Of a stretch of 8,929 nucleotides of DNA, positions 6,204-8,929 are shown in pieces. Position 1 is the first letter of the stretch. Every line of letters starts with the position of its first letter. Source of the stretch: RYN-124 sp046262175 (GTDB taxonomy: Bacteria > Actinomycetota > Actinomycetes > Mycobacteriales > SCTD01). Below the pieces are notes generated by a model, which saw nothing but the letters and a program-made list of their open reading frames with translations, was not told the DNA's origin and did not search any database. The position numbers and the translations under genes were made by a program. Location: the NCBI GenBank assembly GCA_046262175.1, contig JBHENF010000146.1, forward strand, positions 1 to 8,929, read 5' to 3'.

Positions 6204-6369
6204 CGACCGTCACCCGCCCGGGTGAGCACGTCCACCCACCCGGATGAACCACTCGCGCCTGGTTCGGCCGGGCCAGAAGGTGCCGTTCGGCTCACGTACG
6301 CGCCTCGGGGTGCCGATGGTGTCTGCATCAGGACGCCAGAGGTGTGTCCGCGGCCGGGAGGAGGCGTCG
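6204..6369. other. Intergenic region before the kinase-bldM-sigD-rsdA operon
   Basis: This 166-bp gap should hold the operon promoter. A small GC hairpin (6210-6225, six pairs, 4-nt loop) follows the TPR stop without a T-tract and could be a weak terminator. I find no convincing sigma70 or ECF hexamer pair. An ATG at 6244 is in frame with the kinase but has no ribosome site, and the 42 residues it would add have no recognisable domain. Confidence 0.4.
6356..6364 (+). promoter_or_regulatory. Strong ribosome binding site fixing the kinase start
   Basis: GGGAGGAGG ends 5 nt before GTG 6370 and is the strongest Shine-Dalgarno match in the window. It decides for GTG 6370 over the in-frame ATG at 6244. 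Confidence 0.75.
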
Positions 6370-7299
6370 GTGGTACGTACGGCACCTCCGGACGTGGCTG
6401 ACCTCGTCCTGCCCGGCCGCATCGCCGAACTGCTCGCCGACCACGGCGAGGTGGGGCTGACCGAGGCGCTGGACGTCCTCGTGGTCGAGCTGGGCCTGCG
6501 CAGCGCCGTGGTCCGCGGCAGCGACGGGCTGCGTGCCGTCGCCGGCGAGGCCACGCACGCCGTCCCCGCCATGCGCGTGGTCCCGGCCAGCCCGCGGGGC
6601 ACGGTCGAGCTGCCGCTGCGGGCGTCCGGCCGTGACGCGGGCACGCTGACCGTCGTCGGCGCCCGCCCCTCCCAGCTGGCCGCGCTCCGGGCGACCGCCG
6701 CCGTGATCGGGCTCGCGCTCTCCCGACCGGTGGCCGGCGGCCAGAGCGACGTGCTGGACGCCGCCGAGGGCGACGCCGACGACACAGCCGACCGGCTGCA
6801 CGACGGGGTGGTCCAGGCGCTCGTCGTGGCCAGGTACGCCGCCGACGCGGCCGTCCGCGGTGGTAGCGCTTGTGCTGCCCGCGACGCCGTCCAGAGCGCG
6901 CTGGTCGAGCTCCGTCGCACGGTCTGGCACCTCCGCCCGCGCGGGTCGGCAGGCCTGCTGCCCGCCCTGGGCCAGCTGTCGCAGCGGTTGCAAGAGGTGG
7001 GCGCGCCCCCGCTCGGGCTGCTCCTCGACGAGCCCGTGGCGGGGGCGCTGTCTGCGCCCGCGGCCGCCCTCGCGTACCGCCTCGTGCAGGCGGTCGCGGT
7101 CCCGGACGGAGCCGGCGCCGTACGGGTGTCGGTGCGGCGCGAAGGGCGTAGCGCTGTGCTCGACCTCGACGGTGGCGCACCGCTCACCACCCCCGCCCGC
7201 TGGGCGACCAAGGCCCGTGCCCTCGAGGGCACCCTGACCGTCTCGGACGGGCGCGTGCGCCTGTCCGTACCGCTCGACAGGACGAAGGCGAACCCGTGA
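6370..7299 (+). CDS. Soluble GAF-like / HisKA_3 histidine kinase with degenerate ATPase domain
   Basis: A 309-residue cytoplasmic sensor-kinase-like protein with no membrane segment. Residues about 10-120 resemble a compact GAF sensory domain. Residues about 135-190 form a HisKA_3 dimerisation helix with RLHDGVVQ, where His144 is the phosphorylation site. The C-terminal ATP-binding domain is only about 110 residues and eroded: the N-box region reads AYRLVQAVAVPDG and lacks the Mg-coordinating Asn, the DxG region is LDLDGGAP, and the G2 box (normally GLxGM) reads ARWATKARALEG. Its stop overlaps the start of the response regulator (GTGA, 7296-7299), so the two are translationally coupled and surely cooperate. 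It may be a weak kinase, a phosphatase or a non-catalytic sensor. GTG 6370 was chosen for its strong ribosome site. The HisKA_3 identity is secure; activity is doubtful. Confidence 0.85.
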   Translation: MVRTAPPDVADLVLPGRIAELLADHGEVGLTEALDVLVVELGLRSAVVRGSDGLRAVAGEATHAVPAMRVVPASPRGTVELPLRASGRDAGTLTVVGARPSQLAALRATAAVIGLALSRPVAGGQSDVLDAAEGDADDTADRLHDGVVQALVVARYAADAAVRGGSACAARDAVQSALVELRRTVWHLRPRGSAGLLPALGQLSQRLQEVGAPPLGLLLDEPVAGALSAPAAALAYRLVQAVAVPDGAGAVRVSVRREGRSAVLDLDGGAPLTTPARWATKARALEGTLTVSDGRVRLSVPLDRTKANP

Positions 7300-7928
7300 C
7301 CACCACCGTTCTCATCTGCGACGACCACCGGATCGTGCGGGAGGGCCTGCGGCAGTTCGTCGCCGGCGTGCCCGGCGTCGACCGCGTCGACACCGCCGCC
7401 AGCGGCGAGGAGGTGCTCGCCCGGTACCCGCACGAGAAGCCCGACCTCGTGCTCATGGACGTGCGCATGCCGGGACTGGGTGGCCTCGAGGCGACCCGCC
7501 GGCTCGTTGCGGAGCACCCCGGCGCGCGGGTGATCATGCTGACGGCCGCCGACGACCGGGACCAGGTCGCCGCCGCCGTGTCGCACGGCGCGCGCGGCTA
7601 CCTGCTCAAGGACGTCAGCCACGAGGAGCTGTGCGCCGCGGTCGCGCACGCGCTGCAGGGCGAGGACCTCGTCGAGCCGTCGCTTCGGCGCGCTCTCGCT
7701 GGGCAGAACGCGTTGCGCAGCGTCCCACCGGGTACGCAGCTGACGGAGCGCGAGCTCCAGGTGCTGACCGGCATGAGCCAGGGCAAGAGCAACAACCAGA
7801 TCGGCAAGGACCTGTACCTGTCCGAGGACACGGTGAAGACGCACGCGCGCCGGCTGTTCCGCAAGCTCGGGGTCAACGACCGGGCGCAGGCCGTCGCGCT
7901 GGGCTTCCGCCGGGGCCTCGTCACCTGA
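7296..7928 (+). CDS. bldM: NarL/FixJ-family response regulator, BldM type
   Basis: A 210-residue DNA-binding response regulator. Residues 1-120 form the receiver domain: acidic pocket Asp9-Asp10, phospho-acceptor Asp55 in LMDVRMPG, switch Thr83 and Lys105, all intact. Residues about 145-205 form a LuxR-type helix-turn-helix (LTERELQVLTGMSQGKSNNQIG, then LSEDTVKTHARRLFRKLG). The C-terminal part and the ending ALGFRRGLV agree closely with Streptomyces BldM as I remember it, and the following sigD gene is also bldM's neighbour there. In Streptomyces BldM controls aerial-hypha and sporulation genes as a homodimer or with WhiI, reportedly without needing phosphorylation, and has no linked kinase. 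Here a kinase-like gene overlaps it by 4 bp. A weak ribosome site, GAAGG, precedes GTG 7296 by 7 nt. A developmental role is inferred only. Confidence 0.9.
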   Translation: MTTTVLICDDHRIVREGLRQFVAGVPGVDRVDTAASGEEVLARYPHEKPDLVLMDVRMPGLGGLEATRRLVAEHPGARVIMLTAADDRDQVAAAVSHGARGYLLKDVSHEELCAAVAHALQGEDLVEPSLRRALAGQNALRSVPPGTQLTERELQVLTGMSQGKSNNQIGKDLYLSEDTVKTHARRLFRKLGVNDRAQAVALGFRRGLVT

Positions 7929-7945
7929 ACGTGGGCCTCGGCCTT

Positions 7946-7971
7946 GTAACGGAGAAGGGGTCGGCGACGAT
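7946..7971 (+). promoter_or_regulatory. ECF-type (SigD-like) promoter overlapping the sigD start
   Basis: GTAACG (7946-7951), exactly 16 nt, then CGAT (7968-7971). AAC at -35 and a CG-containing -10 are general ECF traits, and GTAACG-N16-CGAT equals the mycobacterial SigD consensus as I recall it. The -10 covers the ATG at 7970. A transcript starting 7-8 nt downstream would begin at the in-frame GTG 7979, giving a leaderless, slightly shorter SigD. This suggests autoregulation. Confidence 0.5.
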
Positions 7972-8542
7972 GACCCCTGTGACGGACGAGCTGGCCCCGC
8001 TCGTCGTCCGCGCCCGCGAGGGTGACCGGACGGCGCTCGAGGATCTGCTCGCCGCGGTCCGACCGGGGATCGTGCGGTACTGCCGCGCGAGGCTCGGCCG
8101 CAGGGGCGGCTCCTACGGGTCGTCCGACGACGTGGCCCAGGAGGTGTGTGCAGCCGTGCTGACAGCGCTTCCCCGCTACGTCGACCAGGGCCGGCCGTTC
8201 GCTGCCTTCGTCTACGGCATCGCCGGGCACAAGGTCGCCGACGCCCAGCGCGCGGTGTTCCGCGACCGCAGCGACGCTACGGACCTGCTGCCCGAGCGCG
8301 CGGACGACGCCCCCACTCCCGAGGACGTCGCCGTCGCCGCCGCCGAGGGCGAGACCGCGCGCGCGCTGCTCGACCAGCTCCCCGACGCGCAGCGTGAGCT
8401 GCTGCTTCTGCGCGTCGTCGCCGGGCTCTCCGCCGAGGAGACCGGCGCCGCTCTCGACATGACGCCGGGTGCTGTACGTGTGGCGCAGCACCGAGCCCTC
8501 GCCCGCCTGCGCGCCCTGGCCGCAGAGGCAGTGACCGCATGA
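7970..8542 (+). CDS. sigD: ECF-family RNA polymerase sigma factor SigD
   Basis: A 190-residue alternative sigma factor that directs RNA polymerase to stress or stationary-phase promoters. Region 2 spans about residues 20-90: RPGIVRYCRARLG, SSDDVAQEVC and the promoter-opening segment FAAFVYGIAGHKVADAQRA. Region 4 spans about residues 130-185: LLDQLPDAQRELLLLRVVAGLSAEE and the recognition helix TPGAVRVAQHRALARLR. VRYCRAR, DDVAQEV, IAxHKVADA and the VGLSAEET-like block are very close to M. tuberculosis SigD. ATG 7970 follows a moderate purine-rich site (GGAGAAGGGG, 9 nt upstream). GTG 7979 is an alternative start if the overlapping ECF-type promoter is used, giving 187 residues. The stop overlaps the next gene's start (ATGA), coupling it to the anti-sigma factor. 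The sigma identity is certain and the SigD subgroup very likely. Confidence 0.95.
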   Translation: MTPVTDELAPLVVRAREGDRTALEDLLAAVRPGIVRYCRARLGRRGGSYGSSDDVAQEVCAAVLTALPRYVDQGRPFAAFVYGIAGHKVADAQRAVFRDRSDATDLLPERADDAPTPEDVAVAAAEGETARALLDQLPDAQRELLLLRVVAGLSAEETGAALDMTPGAVRVAQHRALARLRALAAEAVTA

Positions 8543-8929
8543 ACGACGACCTCGACCCGATCAACGCCGACGACGCCCTCGTCGAGCGGCTTCGCCGTGC
8601 GCTCAGCCCCGACGACGCGATCGTCTGGGGCGACGACGACGAGGACGCCGACGACGCCGGCTACGCGCTGCTCAGGGCGCTGCAGCACGACGTCTCCACG
8701 GAGCCCGTCCTGGCGCCGCTGGCGCAGGTCGTCCCGCTCCGCCGCACGCACCGGCTCGGCCGCGGCGCGGCTGTCGCCGCCGTGACCGCGGGCGTGCTGT
8801 CGCTGGCCGGCGTCGCCGCTGCCGCGACGACGCCGCCGCTCGCCGGCGTCCGCTCGGCTGTCGCCGACGCCGTGCACCAGGTCGTCGACGCGGTGACCCC
8901 TGCGCAACCGACCGCTCCGGTCGTCGCAG
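8539..8929 (+). CDS. rsdA: Membrane anti-sigma factor for SigD (RsdA-like), 3' end cut by window
   Basis: Inner-membrane protein predicted to hold SigD inactive until proteolysis releases it. The first 130 residues are visible. The cytoplasmic N-terminus has the short anti-sigma motif INADDALVERLRRAL (8-22), like the DDAL(I/V)xxL helix of M. tuberculosis RsdA, instead of a zinc-binding (HxxxCxxC) anti-sigma domain. An acidic run, DDDEDADD, lies at 32-39. A basic patch (LRRTHRLGR, 67-75) precedes one transmembrane segment at about 76-96. The extracytoplasmic part is Ala/Val-rich and begins a Pro-containing linker at the window edge. ATG 8539 overlaps the sigD stop by 4 bp, and AGAGG lies 10 nt upstream. 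The frame is open to the end. The call rests on position plus motif; the sequence itself diverges strongly in this family. Confidence 0.85.
   Translation, partial: MNDDLDPINADDALVERLRRALSPDDAIVWGDDDEDADDAGYALLRALQHDVSTEPVLAPLAQVVPLRRTHRLGRGAAVAAVTAGVLSLAGVAAAATTPPLAGVRSAVADAVHQVVDAVTPAQPTAPVVA

Noticed and set aside
6210..6225. Six-pair GC hairpin after the TPR gene as a definite terminator
   Set aside because: Short stem and no T-tract; mentioned only within the intergenic entry.
6312..6319. GCCGATGG upstream of the kinase as a WhiG/FliA-type -10 box
   Set aside because: It matches 6 of 8 bases of GCCGATAA, but no TAAA-like -35 lies about 15 nt upstream.
3776..7180. Very long minus-strand frame opposite whiB, merR, TPR and kinase
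   Set aside because: An artefact of the scarcity of stop codons in high-GC DNA. The translation is Arg/Pro/Ala-rich low-complexity sequence, while the opposite-strand or other-frame genes show clear families.
1..8929. tRNA or rRNA genes, CRISPR arrays, insertion sequences, phage or defence genes
   Set aside because: No tRNA-like, tandem-repeat, transposase or integrase patterns were seen. The window is a chromosomal regulatory and housekeeping region rather than an accessory island.

Overview
The window is high-GC DNA with strong third-position G/C bias, GTG starts and at least one leaderless-type start, so it comes from an actinobacterium. It holds ten protein genes and no RNA gene, mobile element or CRISPR array. 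The gene set (His-tailed GroEL1, a WhiB3/WblA-type protein, a BldM-type response regulator, SigD and its anti-sigma factor) matches, from memory, the conserved M. tuberculosis neighbourhood groES-groEL1-whiB3-sigD-rsdA and the Streptomyces neighbourhood in which bldM lies beside a SigD-like gene. Having both a bldM-like gene and a mycobacterial-style layout suggests a lineage outside both genera; the species cannot be named from this window.

Layout. 1-777: 3' half of groEL, then a strong UUCG-loop terminator. 778-961: gap with a perfect 16-bp inverted repeat. 962-2500: FAD-dependent phytoene-dehydrogenase-like oxidoreductase (+). 2493-3713: M15 peptidase lipoprotein (-), convergent with the oxidoreductase and overlapping its 3' end by 8 bp. 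3838-4134: WhiB3/WblA-type iron-sulfur regulator (-). 4135-4300: divergent promoter region with a palindromic operator candidate. 4301-5257: MerR regulator with a cobalamin-binding C-terminus (+). 5280-6203: TPR-like helical protein (+). 6370-8929: tight operon (+) of a soluble, degenerate histidine kinase, a BldM-type response regulator, SigD and a membrane anti-sigma factor cut by the window end.

How the genes fit together. Six of the ten genes belong to signal perception or transcription control: a probable redox sensor (WhiB), a probable B12/light sensor (MerR), a two-component-like pair and a sigma/anti-sigma pair. The remainder are envelope or stress functions (peptidoglycan peptidase, chaperonin, oxidoreductase) and one uncharacterised helical protein. 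The most notable points are a kinase-like gene with an eroded ATP-binding domain coupled to a BldM-type regulator, an ECF-type promoter that overlaps the sigD start codon, and the B12-type MerR divergent from whiB.
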